Assembly: GCA_900763245.1 (NCBI GenBank)
Contig: CAAFJQ010000136.1
Coordinates: 1-14,197, forward strand
Direction: 5' to 3'
From: Bacilli bacterium
GTDB lineage: Bacteria; Bacillota_I; Bacilli_A; RFN20; CAG-288
Length of the DNA stretch: 14,197 nucleotides
Positions 14,091-14,197 of the stretch are shown in pieces; the first letter of the stretch is position 1; each line of letters opens with the position of its first letter. The notes beneath the pieces were generated by a model, which saw only the letters and a list, made by a program, of their open reading frames with translations, was not told where the DNA came from and made no database searches. Both the position numbers and the translations under genes were made by a program.

Positions 14091-14197
14091 CTACTTGCCC
14101 GGTCCTACGATCTGGGCATTTTTCGTATTGAAGAACGACTTTATCTTGCTGTCTGTAAGCCTCTTGTTGAGCAGCGGAAGTTCGGTTCTTTTCTGTA
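14091..14197 (-). CDS. Possible C-terminal end of an unrecognised protein (partial)
   Basis: On the - strand a frame open from the window edge reads about 34 residues, including RTELPLLNKRLTDSKIK and ending NAQIVGPGK at TAG (14093-14091). The composition looks protein-like, but the piece is too short to assign to a family, another frame is also open here, and no clear terminator follows. It would be the gene upstream of adhE, same direction. Confidence 0.25.
   Translation of the reverse strand, partial: QKRTELPLLNKRLTDSKIKSFFNTKNAQIVGPGK

Noticed and set aside
1..14197. CRISPR array, tRNA/rRNA genes, insertion sequence ends
   Set aside because: No regularly spaced repeat-spacer pattern, no cloverleaf or rRNA-like stretch, and no terminal inverted repeats with a transposase were seen.

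Overview
The window looks like a chromosomal segment of a low-GC, Gram-positive-type (Firmicutes-like) fermentative anaerobe. The signs are a bifunctional AdhE, an Opp-type peptide importer, MacB/FtsX-type exporters, paired DUF21/CBS membrane proteins, AGGAG-like ribosome sites and TTGACA/TATAAT promoters. TGA is used as a stop (for example at the end of the MACPF gene and in an ATGA overlap), so this is not a mycoplasma-type code. An Erysipelotrichales-like host is my best guess from overall flavour, not a demonstrated assignment.

Left part, + strand. The window opens in the last codons of an oppF-like ATPase gene, closed by a strong terminator (311-353). After a short intergenic stretch with a near-consensus promoter (476-504) comes an operon of three genes: a secreted MACPF-domain (perforin-like) protein (529-2100), an intact NBD-permease fusion ABC transporter (start at 2103, 2 nt after the MACPF stop) and a second NBD-permease fusion (4157-6692) that is split by a frameshift at an A7 run. 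The two transporters share an almost identical ATPase/first-TM module, while their extracytoplasmic and C-terminal membrane parts are unrelated at DNA level. A stand-alone GT8 glycosyltransferase gene follows (6862-7710).

Right part, - strand. adhE (true start probably at 13698) is followed after 22 nt by an APH-fold kinase, and this pair ends at a textbook UUCG-loop terminator. Then a promoter drives two overlapping DUF21/CBS (CNNM/CorC-family) membrane protein genes. Upstream of adhE is an AT-rich regulatory stretch with several short palindromes and repeated octamers. The window ends with a possible gene tail on the - strand that I do not recognise.

The most noteworthy unit is the MACPF-ABC-ABC operon. 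MACPF proteins are uncommon in Firmicutes. Translational coupling to MacB/Lol/Bce-type (type VII) ABC proteins suggests either a pore-forming antagonism system with dedicated self-protection or release machinery, or a membrane-attack/defence cassette with exchangeable sensor ectodomains. That role is an inference from context.
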